From Cloeon dipterum (taxonomy: Eukaryota; Arthropoda; Insecta; Ephemeroptera; Baetidae), in contig NC_088786.1 in NCBI RefSeq assembly GCF_949628265.1, positions 42,119,681 through 42,183,680 on the forward strand: 64,000 nucleotides of DNA, in the 5' to 3' direction. Positions 12,101 through 26,109 of this stretch are shown here, in pieces. Under the pieces are notes generated by a model. The model ran no database searches. It was not told where the DNA came from and worked only from the letters and a program-made list of their open reading frames with translations. The position numbers were made by a program, and so were the translations under genes. How positions within the stretch are numbered: the stretch's first letter is position 1; each line of letters starts with the position of its first letter.

Positions 12101-12429
12101 AAAATGCATTGCATCTAATACACGCATATGTTTGTTCAGGATAAAAACTGTTGTAAAATTAAAAGAGAGGAAATAAAAAACGATATCATATTTTATATGC
12201 AAGATTTTATTAATTTCCAATAACAAATCATAAGATGCTCTTTTCACATAATATATTTCAACAAAATATTATTTCAAAAGATTTACACCAACCAGCGGCA
12301 GTTTGCAAGAAAATAACGAAGTTTTATTTGAAAATGATCAGAAAACGTGATAAAAATCAGACTTTGAAGAAAGACAAGCTTTTGAAGATATTGAAGACGC
12401 TGCCAATACCTTTCCAAGCATTCGCTATT

Positions 12430-12582
12430 CGCGTTCCCTCTCAAAATCTCCTGATTTTCGTAGCGTCATCCACAATACTGAAGGTTGAAGGTTCATTCGT
12501 TTAACTCAGGTCACGATAGCCAGGTGGTAGGGTAGTCGGTGACGCTTTTATTTTTTCAACGGTCAATGGCGGGTAAAATTAA
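12430..12582. repeat. ~230-bp dispersed repeat, copy c (5' truncated)
   Basis: This retains the second two thirds of the repeat, from GTTCCCTCTCAAAATC to GGCGGGTAAAATTA, with a 7-bp internal duplication of GAAGGTT. The first third is absent. Confidence 0.8.
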
Positions 12583-13508
12583 TAACAAGAAGTGCTTTCT
12601 TTTTCTCACAGAGAGACCAAAATTTGAGCCAGTGTCTTCCTCGCTTCCCTTTTAATAGCTTCTTAACCTTCTTGTGTAAATACGTGCAATTCTCAGCGTA
12701 TTCAACTCACGTACTTTATTTATATATTTTAATTTGGTGCATAATTATAATCCCGGTAATTTTTCTTCTTCTAATCTAATTTTTTACCCTCGCTAATTTT
12801 GGCTCTTTTTCCTCTCGCGCAGTGAATAAAATTATGAAAATCGAATAAAAAGAAGGATTTATCAGCGTGGTTTTATTTCTATCGATTTATCGTCTAGCAG
12901 GGTATATCATGTTGGCCACGCCGCGGTTCTCGTTAGATCACCGAAATTAGGTACGTGCGCCCATTATCCGTTCACGGTGATTTTGGGACCCGGGTTTCAG
13001 CATTCGTGCTACTGCCCTTCCCGGTCCTCGGACAGGGATTAAAAGAGCAAAAATATCCATCATGGTACTTTTGATGTGCGCAGCATCTCGTCGTGCCGCG
13101 CCTTCTCCTCCGCGATTCTGAAGAACACAACGCATGGAATATGAAATTCACACTTTAGCGGAACAGCACAAGATTGGATTTGTTCGCCACCAGTACTAAG
13201 TTAGTTACTGGTTTTGAAGTTTCGCAAAACAGACAGGCGATAGAAGCAAAACGTCCGTCTTTTGGTTTCTTCTTGTTGAATATTAAATAAATATTATACC
13301 ACCAGCAGATGCTGCCGTGAGATCGAAAATGAATTTCAAAAGCAACTGTGGCTTTTTTACATATCATGCTTATTTTAAAAGGGAATCCTAAGTAAAAAAA
13401 TCAATTAGGCTTTTTTCAAAGAACTGTAAGTTCTTTTTGATTCATTTTTCTACACCAGTAATTTTTATTTCTATTCAAAAAAGAGGTTTTGGGAATCGTC
13501 CTTAGCAT

Positions 13509-15667
13509 TTATCCTGTAAGTGATGACATAAACCCATGATGGCGGTTCTTGTGCACTTTCTCGTCGTGCTGCTCTTTTTCTCCTGCGTTTCCGAAGTACA
13601 TATTTTTAGGATGTAATTCACAAATCAAGGCAACCTGCCACTTAGGACGAGAAGGACACTTTTCGACATGTCTAGAGATTCCTCCACCATCACTCCAAAG
13701 TTTTTTACAGAACGGGCAGAACGTCATGCCATTCGGAGGTGTCAGGTCATCGATTTCTTCTTGAGTGTGATCCTTGCGTTTATGTTCTCTCAGCTTTTCA
13801 TCAGTATCGAATTCTCGTCCACAAGGATACACATCACAAAACTTCATATGAGCGTGTATTGAAGTTTTTAGATGACCATTACGCCAACCTTTTCTAGACA
13901 ATACTTGCGAACAGTAAGGACACTGTACCTCTATGGAACGTGTTTTGGTTCACCTGGAAAAGTGAAATAAAGAAATTTATTCTTCCTTTTCTATTTTCTA
14001 AAACTGAATATTCGCCTTGGATCGATTAAAGAAACGCTAGACAATTATTTTTTATATAACCTTGGGAAAAACTGACATTATCTTACTTGAATTTGGGTTT
14101 TTAATAACCTTTTAAAATATTTTTTCATTTCTGCCATCTTTTATCAATTTTTGACTCAAGAGTATTCGGATGAAAATATTTGATCATATTCATTTCATTC
14201 ACCTTCAATGTTAGCTGCGTTTGCAGCCACATTTCGGGAGACCTGAGAAGAGGAGGTTGAGGGAAGCTGCGCTAGAGGGTAACGTGGGCCAAGCAGGGGC
14301 GACTGCTGAGCAGCCATTTGCTGCAGATTCATGCTTCTTGCTCCCTGATTTGGCGAGAAATATTGGGTCGGTGGGACTAGATTTCTAATCGGGTGTCGAT
14401 GCAATACGAGCGGAGATCGAGGCAGGGTTGCCTGATGTTGAGCAGCATCTCTAAAATAGCTCTGAAGAATCCGATTCTGCAGTAAACCAATGCCCATCTC
14501 TTCACCTGAAATTAAACAGAGAAAACCTGGTACCAAAAACTCTTTGCGAGATTTATATTTTGGAAATCAAAATGCTGAAAATAGAGAAAATCTGACATGC
14601 GATTTACCAGGATTTGGAATGAGAGAAACGGTGTTACGTGAAGTAGCACGCAATCCAGGTGGGCCATTAAAATAATTATTATGATATTCAGCTGGCATAT
14701 AAGCTTAGATGAATTTCACTTGATTATATTTTTTGGTAAATTTCTAAATACAAATTTGATTTTCTATCTTCCTTTGTGGTTCAGTATGTGCAAAATTCTT
14801 CAATAGATATTTAAGTTTCATTTATAAAAATATTATTTTGTAAATCTACCATCAACGACAGCTATTCCATCCAAACTTTGGGAGATCTGAATGTGAGGAG
14901 AGGAAGTTGATGGAAGCTGCGCCCAAGGGGAACAGGGGACATGCCAGAGTGTCCTTTGAGGAGCCATTTGCTGGAAATTCGTGCTTCCTTCACCTCTATT
15001 TTGCAACAAATTTTGGGCCAGTGGAATTTGACCTTGAATCTTGAGGCGATTTGAACCGAACGAAGTTCCAGGCAAGTCATTTTCCACTAAATAATTTTTT
15101 TTTAGTTAACAGTAATGGAGAGTGGAAGAGGGTTTCTTACAATGTGAAGTACTTGTTGATGGTTGAGCGCTTTCGTATTCACGATCCTCCATCCTTTGTC
15201 TTTTCATCGTCTGCGATGCTCCAAAACAAGGAGAAGTTTCTCGAGCCGATCGTCCATCTTGTCGTCTTTCAGACGCATTTGTAACATCAGGGACATTTCC
15301 AAAGGATTGGATCTGTCCTGTTTGGAATGCAATTATAGTTTTCAATTTGACAAAATCATTAAACTCTTATAAATGCAAATTTCTTGCCAATAAGATTGAC
15401 AAGAGTCTAGTGTACAGCGTGAAATAAGTGTAAAAATAGACTACTTTAAAAGAAACCTACTCGTCAGATCAATTGGGGCGTCGCCGGGTAGCTGTGTCGC
15501 TGGTATTTCTGGGGTTTGCCATTCTTCCTCAACTTCTGACTCTGGTCTAAGGATTTATGGGGAATAAATCAGTGAAAATTCAATGCTCATTTAAGATTGT
15601 ACCTTTGACGGTCAGTTTCAGAGGTTGAAATCTGGATTTTCCTCGGTATTCCTTTTTTCCGACCCAT
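13509..15667 (-). pseudogene. Type I zinc-finger gene, copy 2, frameshifted at the start of the finger exon
   Basis: Exon layout is as in copy 1, with ATG at 15,667 and stop at 13,509. The finger exon is complete to its C-terminus here (CELHPKNMYFGNAGEKEQHD). However, two extra bases just inside the acceptor (about 13,940, GTGTTTT versus GTTTT in copy 1) put a stop (TAG) a few codons into the exon if the same acceptor is used. Copy 1 has the opposite pattern: good exon start, shifted end. Both copies are therefore individually damaged, unless an alternative acceptor rescues this one. The fingers themselves are open for more than 100 codons, so the damage is recent or the reading is rescued. 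Confidence 0.65.
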
Positions 15668-15984
15668 TATCTCACATCAAAATCTTTCACAGATGAGAGT
15701 AATCGCAACGGTTGTGTTGCCCGGAGAAGAGAATTCGCCTCACTGATAATGAGAACAGCAGAAAAAATTCGAACGATTCTCGGCTATCAAAGCGCAGTTT
15801 TTAAATTTTTTACCGCCCTTCAGGGAATTGGCTTCTTTTGTTGAATACAAATTCGATTCTTTGTAAAGAACAATCGGCTTCTTTGCTTAAATATATTATA
15901 TTTTCAGAGTGGACGTGAGAAAAGATATGAAAAGGTCGAACTTTATTGAACTAATATATTAAAGATATTTATTTTACTCTATGG

Positions 15985-16815
15985 TGGGTTACGCTTTTGT
16001 TAGCGTATATGCAGCCTGCACGGAAGGTCACTTTTGCTCCCCTTCCGTCGCAGCAGCGATTGTCGTACTCTCTTGCCAGCAGCAGATATTAATCCACTCA
16101 CCTAATTGCCACTGAACGTACGTTAAAAACTGCGGCACTGAAATGTAAATGAATGAGGAATATTAATCAGCATATTCGCAAGCAAAACAAAGAAAATTGC
16201 GCTCTATTTAATGCTGCCAATTTTTAAAACTTTATAGTTCTGCTATACTGAATATTAAATATACCAAGAGGAAATTTTATTCTGTGCTCAAATCCGAGCG
16301 ACTGGTGAGTAATTTTTGTAAAATCCTACAATTAGTAAAACTCGTATAAATTATTTTCGGCAGTTTCACTTTGCAAATTATTAGACAAAATATTTGCTAG
16401 TCTGGATTTTAATAACAATATACATATTAGCAGCAACGTGAATGCTGTGTCAAAATTCTGATTGAATTTATTTCAGTGGTAAAATGGTTGTGAGACAAAA
16501 GGGGAATTTTCAAATAAAACGATCAATTGATTTAATTCGTGGCCATAAATATATTTATCAGTTACTTATCCAAGATGATATTTAAAACTAAGCCAGCCGT
16601 AGAACTTAAGCCGCGCTGTGTTCTATCTGTCGATACTCGGTGAATATTTTATTCCGCCATCGATTCTAACACAAAAACTATTTCTGACAGAAGTTGCATG
16701 GCTTTTGGGATAATTTTAATTCGATAATTATCTAGGTTTTAATTTTGTTGATATGAATTGCATTGAAAATTAAGATGGGCCACAATTAATACTCACATTA
16801 GGTCAAATTATGCCC
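15985..16815. repeat. Spacer module S1, copy 2
   Basis: Near-identical to 3,000-3,840, including the GCGACTGGTGAG phrase. It is followed by the 3,841-4,089 module at about 16,823-17,071. No gene is seen. Confidence 0.7.
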
Positions 16816-17402
16816 ACTGTACAGCAACAGAGGATCCTATATTCGAAATGACAGGAAAGACACGGTTTAAAAATTTGGAGGATGCGAGAATTGGAGAAGA
16901 ATTCCCGTCATTTCTCTCAATCTTGAGATTTCCAAAGCAGGCAAAGAAAAGGCAGTTCAGTGATTCCAAGACAAAATTCTTTTCAACTGCTGCGAATGCT
17001 GAGAATGAGTCAGCTGGCAGTCGAGGTTTATTTCGACGAGCCGTGTTACTTCGAGAATAAGGCCACCCCAATGCTAAACGAAAGAGAGGCTGACAGCACC
17101 ATTTAAGAGAATATAGGTCTTTGATTTTAAAATTTATTTAAGCTCTATGTATGTGCTTTTAATTTATTGCTGGGTTTTTCAAGTAATTAATGGCAACCTG
17201 TTAAAAGCAAAAAAGCGCTGTTTTTACCAAAGCATAGCTGTAGGTTTATTTCTGATACATTTTTACATCACCAGGAATTATTTCTAATGAAAAAGAAGTT
17301 TTGGGAATCGTCCTTAGCATTTGGCCTGTAGGTGATGAAATAAGCTCATGCGATGGTTTTTGTGCACTTTCTCGTCGTGCTGCGCTTCCGAAGTGCATAT
17401 TT

Positions 17403-19047
17403 TTAGAATGTAATTGACATCATATGAGTCCTTTGGGGAGATCTGGCAGTCTCAACTCCGGGATTCACTAAAAAATGTGTTGGAAAATGAATAATTTTAT
17501 AATATTTAAGAATTTCCAATTTACTTTTCTGTTTATCACTCGGCGGAACTTGATTTATTGCAACCTGGTGCTGTGTCCGAAACGTAGGATCGCAGGTACG
17601 CATTTGTTTTTGTAAATATGCAAAAAACGCAGCTTGAAAACCCGTGTATCTCCCTGAAGCAGTAAATATCGGCTGGGCTGCAGTGTCCATTTGTTCTGGG
17701 CGTCTCTCTTCGGGTTGAAATCCATCGGGTGCAGTTCCAGGCATGTTTTCGGCCCCTATTTTTAGAAAATATAAACATTTTCATGAATTGTAGGTTATGA
17801 ATTCTTGTTACAAAGAGCTGAACTTGTCGAGGCGTCTGCAATTCCAACCCCAGAATCCGTCATCCTTTGTGTTTTGGCCGGATTTAATTCTCCAGAATGA
17901 TTCGAGGTTTCTTGTTGATTTTGAGGATCGTTGGAATCATCAGATTCTTCTGGGTGATTACAAACAGGAATAATTAATAAAACCAAAAATATCATCATTG
18001 CGTTTCGAATTTTGGCACGAAAATATGTTTGATACTAGTTAACATAATTAATGTAAAAATGATCTCATATCTGTCACAATTTTATAGAATGAAATCGACC
18101 AAAAACATATTTGTTCTGGTATATATGCGTGTGGCGCTAAACCTCTGCATTAAAATTATAAGCGCTTCAGTTATTCACGACTAACGTAAGGCATTTAAAA
18201 ATTTCGCCACAGAACCTTGTACTGCATAATCTGATGATGCATATTGTGGAGTGCTCCACGATTGGCCAGCTCCAAAGGCAGAGAGGGGTTGTCGGGTGTT
18301 TGTGTGACCGGCATTATCTATAGAATTAGATTTTAGGAGGGTTAGATGTTTGGTATTTATCTAGTTTTTCTAGAGACCTGGAACATTCCATGAATCACAT
18401 TGCGTTTCCTTGACTTGCAAACCGTCTATTTTTCCTGAAAATATTAATTCTGCGATTCATATAAAACAAAGAGTTTGCCGCTATATACCTGAATTTGAAT
18501 AAAACAGATTTTCATCGAGTATATCCTGCAAATCAGAAGGAAGTTGAAAATCCTGTATTCCATCTGGAACGCTTTGTAGCAGCGGCCATGCTGCTTCCTG
18601 ATCCTGGTTTATTGGTGCAGGCACTACAGATTGCTCGATTTGATCCACTGGATAAAAAATTCATTCTTAAAGAGCTCAAAATGTAACATTGTTAACATAT
18701 AGAGATGCGATTATCGTTCACTAAAACAGAATGCAAATAAAATAACTCCTGGAATCATTTTGTCACGATTGAAACTTTAAAATTTGATCGCGCGCGACGA
18801 GTTTATTGTGGAAGCTTATATCAGGGAAATTCCAAAACTTTTCAGAAATTCAAATATTTCCTCACTTGTTCCGAGATGAGGCAATGGCTGCAAATCATTG
18901 CCGTGTAGAACCATCTGATGGCTCTGACCCGGAAGCTGCTGTCGATTCTGTTCATCTGCGGAATAGATTAAATACAAAACTCGGTCACACCAAAGAAGGA
19001 AAGTTATTGAGGACAAAATCTCAATTTTTACCTGTTTCACGGTCCAT
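17403..19047 (-). CDS. Type II low-complexity gene, copy 2, zinc fingers deleted
   Basis: ATG at 19,047 (MDRET) and the same eight-exon, phase-1 layout as 4,421-6,110. It ends in the same fused terminal exon with the stop after HMMSITF, so the finger deletion predates the 7.5-kb duplication. One asparagine codon is missing from the QVAIN region, and the donor at the exon with QVPPSDKQK is again the shifted one. The frame has stayed open in both copies, which favours a translated finger-less protein over a dead gene. Function unknown. Confidence 0.6.
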
Positions 19048-19317
19048 GCCAGTAAAGTAATAAACTCTGCTCTAAATCTGAAACACGTGATTAACCGCTG
19101 ATTGTACGAAACAAACTGGCACCGAACTAAGGAATAAGATGGATGGGGGGTGGGGATTGTTCGCAGATGCGCAAGCGCACTAAACGATGGAAAATGGCGC
19201 TCTGCAGTGTTGCCAAGTTTCATTTAGTAAAATAATTTGGTGAAAGCAGAGACCGATACAGGGTGACAATGGATGAAACAAGCAGTTGATTGATAAACAA
19301 TTTGTTGTTCATTCAAA

Positions 19318-19966
19318 GGTCGCGCATCACCGTAGATGCGGACACGCGTCACCGTAGATTCGGCCACGCGTCACCGTAGATGCGGCCACGCGTCACCGTA
19401 GAGCGGCCACGCGTCACCGTAGAAGGCCACGCGTCACCGTAGAAGGCCACGCGTCACCGTAGAAGGCCACGCGTCACCGTAGATGCGGCCACGCGTCACC
19501 GTAGATGCGGCCACGCGTCACCGTAGATGCGGCCACGCGTCACCGTAGATGCGGCCACGCGTCACCGTAGATGCGGCCACGCGTCACCGTAGAGCGGCCA
19601 CGCGTCACCGTAGAAGGCCACGCGTCACCGTAGACGCGGCCACGCGTCACCGTAGAAGGCCACGCGTCACCGTAGATGCGGCCACGCGTCACCGTAGAAG
19701 GCCACGCGTCACCGTAGAAGGCCACGCGTCACCGTAGATGCGGCCACGCGTCACCGTAGATGCGGCCACGCGTCACCGTAGATGCGGCCACGCGTCACCG
19801 TAGATGCGGCCACGCGTCACCGTAGATGCGGCCACGCGTCACCGTAGATGCGGCCACGCGTCACCGTAGATGCGGCCACGCGTCACCGTAGATGCGGCCA
19901 CGCGTCACCGTAGAAGGCCACGCGTCACCGTAGATGCGGCCACGCTTTACCGTAGTGCGGCCACTT
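19318..19966. repeat. CpG-rich minisatellite, copy 2
   Basis: About 30 units of the same GGCCACGCGTCACCGTAG core, again about 270 bp upstream of a type II start codon. Here the 22-bp ATGCGGCC form dominates, whereas copy 1 is dominated by the 20-bp AAGGCC form. The two arrays have therefore been homogenised independently since the duplication. Confidence 0.95.
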
Positions 19967-20926
19967 TTGTCAGCTTGTGCAGTCTGAACGGCAAGTCACT
20001 TTTGCTTCCCCTCCCGTGTCGTACTCACTTGCCCTGCAGCAGAAGTAAAATCCACTCACCTATAGTTCTCGCTGATGGCACGTTACAAAATGGCACTGAA
20101 ATATGAATAGACTAAGTAGATTATCGGAATAAATGCACAAGCGTAAAATACGGTGAAATTAGCATTTTGCAGTGTTTCCAACTTCACTAAAATAAATTTT
20201 TAGAACTACATGTACTTCTATGAGACTGAATATTAAATATACCATCGTAAGAAATGTTATTCTGTGCCCAACTCCCGCAGCGACTGGTGAGCTATTTTTG
20301 TAATTTCTTACAACTATATCAATCAATTATTATCGACTGTTGCAATTTGCAAATTTGTAGGAAAAATATTTGATAGTCTGAATTCTTATAATAATGAGTT
20401 ATTAGCAGCGTCGTGTATGCAACGTCAAATTCTGATCGAATTTATTTCAGCGGTAAAAAGGGATATTTTCAAATTAAACGATGGAATGAAATCGTGGCCA
20501 TAAAACATTAAATTTATTAGTTACTTATCCAAAATGATATTTACAATTCAGCCAGCCGTACAACTTTAGCTGCGTGTTCTAACTATCGATTCGGTGCATG
20601 TTTTATTCAGCAATGCTTACACAAAATGCAATTTCTGACAGAAAGGTGCTAGGCTCTTGGGATATTTTTAATTCGGTATTATTTAGGTTTTAAATTTGCT
20701 GATCCGAATTGAATTAAAAAATTGAGAAGAGCAATATTTAATACTCATATGAGCTCAAAATTCGCCCCTAGTATAGATTTCCAATAAGAATAAGAATCAG
20801 TTTGGCCACTATATGGACAAGGCCATACAATTTCTTTGAAAAATATTTACATCACCGGGAATTTCTTCATCAAACTTAAATTTTGAGACACAAAGACTTG
20901 TGGATTTTGCTGAAAAGAGAAAAAGA

Positions 20927-23120
20927 CTAAATAAATCCCTTATGGTTCTTGTGCACTGTCTCGTCGTGCTTCTTCTTTTCATCCGCGTTTCTGAAGTACA
21001 TATTGCATGGGATATGCAATTCGCACTTTTTGATGTCCTTTAATGCTGAATCACGGCGTGCTTTACAAAGTCGGAAGTGGGATTGAACAATATTATTTGT
21101 TTTAATTGAATCTTTGCAGAACGGACAGACGGTAGAAGGATAATATTCCTCTACAGTACTCTCTCTTAAAACTTTCTCTCTATCAGTCCTGTGATCCTTC
21201 TCTATGTGATCCTTCAGCTCATTCGGTGTTTTGAATTCTCGTCCGCAATAGTAAACCATGCAAAAGTGCAAATCATCGTGTATGCTAGAAATATGTCTAC
21301 GCAAATTTTGAGCATTGGACAATTTGTATTCACAGTGAGGGCACTGTATCTTTCCGCCGGGTTCCTTCGATGCACCTAGAAAAGGAGAATAATGAGAAAC
21401 GATGATTTGGCTTTCGATTTACCATTAAACTCGTGAATCAGAAATTGTTCATAATTTATTTACTAAAACGTATGATACATACCTTGCGCAAGGGTCCTTT
21501 GGGGAGATGTGGCAGTTTCAGCACCAGGATTTCCTAAAAATATGATGAAAAATCAATAATTATAGAACATTAATGAATTAGATTTATTTTTCTGTTTACC
21601 ACTCGAACCTGGAGCAGAGAGCAGATGATTTTGATTAGTTGCAACTTGGTTCTGTGTCGCAAACGTAGGATTTTTTTGTGTTTCGTGATTATATGCTTGA
21701 TTTGGAAAATTTATATCAGCCTGCTGAAATCCAGCGTGTCGTCCCGAAGCTGTAAATATTGGTAGAGCTGGAGGGATCAGTTGGCCTGGGAGTCTCTGTT
21801 CGGGTCGATTTAAACCGGGCGCAGTTCCAGGCATGCCACTGACCCCTGTTTTTAGAAATGTTAACGTTTTAATTATTGATAGTTCTTAACTCTTCTTACA
21901 TCGGGTTGCACTGGTTGAAGCGTGAGCTCTACCGACCCCAAAACTCGTTGGAATCAACCTCCCAGAACGATTCAAGGTTTCTCGTCGATTTCGAGAATCG
22001 TAGGAAAAATAAGATCCTGTGGGGTATTTTCCAACTGCAATTGTTAATAAAGTAAATTAGCCTTGGATGTGCAAAATTTAGATCCTTCTACTTTGACTAT
22101 TTATATAATTGAAATTGCAACAAAAAATAATTATTAGAGAGGAAAATCACCAATCATGACAAAACCTGTCATAGATATGGTAACAAATTATAATTATTTA
22201 TCAATTTACCATTTTGGGGAACATTTGCCGCATAATACGGCGATTCTTGATGTGGCCTTGCTTCAGGGTAAGGTGCATTCCGTTGCGGAAGATGAAAGGA
22301 ACTTTGATTGTAGTCCTGAGACAACTGACTCTGTTGGAATGCAATGCTTTCTGCACCTGAAACTAAATTATTAAATGATTCCCAAGAAAAAAATGAAATG
22401 TCCATATTGCAATAAATTATTGAGTGGGTTAAGGAATTCAAAACTTTTCAGCCAGAGCACCTTGAACTACTTGGGTTGCTGAACAAACCGAATTATATTG
22501 CGGAGTGTTCATCGACTGTCCATCTAAATAGGCACATGGGCCAACATAATGCCAACAAAAACTCTTCGCAAGGTTTCCATTTTGGGAATCAAATACTGAA
22601 ACTATAGTGAAAATCTGACATGCGATTTACCAGGAATTGGAATGAAAGGAACGGTGTTGCGTGAAGCACGCAATCCAGGTGGGCCATTAAAATAATTATG
22701 ACGGAGTCGTCCTTGATCCTGGTTCAGGCCTTCAAACCTTAAAGGCTGCTCTGGAAGGCTTGCTGGACACGAAAATTGGAACTAATACAATACAGAATGG
22801 ACGCACTCATACCAGCAGCTTGGAAACCTTGAAAAGATGGTCCTGCTTCCCAGGATCGGAAATATCCTGAGGAAATTCCAGGTGCTTCTTCAGCTGCGCG
22901 ATCTTCCTCGAGTGGGTTCTGCAACGCTCGTCGCTCTCTTTCCCTAAAGGATGATTCAAATTTTTATTTTAAAATATATAAAATGGCGGATCCTCATACC
23001 ACCTATTCAAAGCAACGTAATCACAAAATGCGGTCTCATTGTGAACTTGGTTGCAGTGTGTGCATTTTTGTTGATCCATTATTTCCAGCGGAATTCTGGT
23101 ACTGAAAGGATTCGATCCAA
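20927..23120 (-). CDS. Chimeric zinc-finger gene: type I-like 5' exons, type II 3' exons
   Basis: The 3' half matches the intact type II gene: finger exon 21,375-20,927 with four C2H2 units, SPQRTLAQ exon near 21,533, MPGTAPGLNRPEQ exon near 21,840-21,600, a SYDSRNRRETLNRSG exon near 21,900-22,010 and a GAESIAFQQSQ exon near 22,210-22,355. Upstream of about 22,545 the sequence switches to type I intron sequence and a type I exon (22,750-22,631, ending FNGPPGLRASRNTV). Two 5' exons follow: 22,943 to ~22,829 (RERERRALQNPLEEDR) and 23,120-23,003, which contains ATG at 23,079 and a CTHC..H..C metal-binding-like motif. The phases of these exons fit (2, then 1). At the junction the QSMNTPQY exon is shortened and would need the new acceptor CCTATTTAG. 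The true first exon may lie further upstream. Confidence 0.55.
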
Positions 23121-24600
23121 CTAGAAAAAATGTTTTAAAATAAATTGTATAGGTGCCAATCCTGAGGAAAATGCCAGAACAAATTCCAACTCTCCCATTG
23201 TGTTTATTTAGGGATGAGAACTACCAACAAAATATTTTAAATTCTCTACGATTTCACTGTTGAAACCTGAGTCTGCTTTTCTTTCTTTCAAGGAATTTCA
23301 GAATGAATCTTCCTCGAAAACGATGACGAGAAGAGAAAAACGACATGCTCGAATTCTTATACCGAAATTTGTATCCTCGTCTTTAGGGTTGAATAAACGA
23401 AATACTGTATATTTGATTCAGTCAAGGATAGTTCAGTGTAAAAATTAATGTAATTTAACCTTAAAGAGCAAAGTTTCATTGTGAAAATGCGATGAATGGT
23501 AGAGTTGTGGAAAAACAGATTTAAATTAAAATATTCTTGCGAACAAAACAATATCCGGTCAGCATTTTTATTAGGAAATTTAAATAACCTTATTCACTTA
23601 TTAATGTTATTTTTTAATTAAAATCGGTAAGTTTTGGATTGCACAGAGCTGTAGCGGAGATTTATATTTGCGAAGAACAGGCAAAAGGAAACTAAATAAA
23701 AATATTCCTCTTTAAAACGGTATCTGTGGATGGATGAGATGGATAATAGAAAAAAAGTTACCGGCCACGCTGTCCAACACCTTTTGAACTGTCTTGTGTC
23801 TTCCAGTAGTTGACGTCATCTGTTCTTTTCTTTCTTGCTTCTGCGCGGTGTGATTCTCCCCCAACCCCATACCAACCTTCATCAGTATAGGGGAAATATA
23901 TTCGGATTGAAGTTTTGTTATTATCTAGAAGATGGATGCTCGTCTATACCTTAGAAATTCTTGTTGAATTTTATACCTTATATTATTATGACAAGACGAA
24001 AAAACATGATAGTCTGGAAAGACCTCCTGGGAATGCTTTGCGCTTTATTTCCTCAAGTTAATTTGATAAATTTGAATGAATTGCTGTTAAATTTGCACTA
24101 TTGCCTCAATTTATGTTGATTGAAATGAGTTTCCAGTGAAAATTACGGCTCGTAAACTAAAGAAGACCTTCTTTAAGGATGGAATTTTTTCCGATAACAT
24201 TTTGAGATCTATATAATTTATTAAATTTACCTCTCTACTTATCTTTTTTATTCTTCTGACTGCTTAAATGCATATACAGCTGCATCCTTATTTTTATACG
24301 ATTCTCCAGAGCCAGCTTTCATGTGACACTTACTATCACCGCGCACTCGTTGTAAATTAAATTAAAATACGTTAGAAAATCATTACAAAATATGAATCCA
24401 AGACAAATTTGACGAAATTCATATTAGTCATGTTTATCATGTTGCGTTTTTAAGAACAATACAATTACAGAAGACGTTAGAACTCCATAAGAGCCAACCA
24501 TTTAAAAATATAAACAAGATGACAATTTTTCGTTAAATACAATTTTAATATTTCAATTACTTAAAAGTTCAGTAGTAGTATTTTCAGTTCGAGTTTTGTC
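23121..24600. other. Intergenic, no gene supported
   Basis: AT-rich sequence with short random open frames on both strands. Nothing repeats or resembles a domain. It separates the zinc-finger array from the plus-strand protease gene. Confidence 0.6.
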
Positions 24601-24687
24601 TGTTTTTACAGCGAACGTATCACGGTGAGTATTCCGAAATAAATTATTTAATCTCGGCTTCTATCCTACACAAACTATTTTTCAAAG

Positions 24688-26072
<1,385 letters not shown>

Positions 26073-26081
26073 TTTTTAATC

Positions 26082-26087
26082 AAATAA
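26082..26087 (+). terminator. Poly(A) signal of the cathepsin-like gene
   Basis: AATAAA lies about 10 bases after the TAA stop and is followed within 20 bases by an A-run. The very short 3' UTR fits a compact gene. Confidence 0.55.
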
Positions 26088-26109
26088 AAGTGTAATTATA
26101 AAAAAAAAC

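Larger units (their letters stand above)
12985..20575. repeat. Copy 2 of the recent ~7.5-kb tandem duplication
   Basis: Homology to base 1 starts at GGGACCCGGG. Gene order, introns, spacers and the minisatellite are the same as in copy 1. Differences are mostly single bases plus small indels and the composition of the minisatellite. Similarity falls beyond about 20.5 kb. Confidence 0.9.

Noticed and set aside
19540..19737. Open frames on both strands through the minisatellite
   Set aside because: They are periodic readings of a 20-22-bp repeat whose unit length is not a fixed multiple of three.
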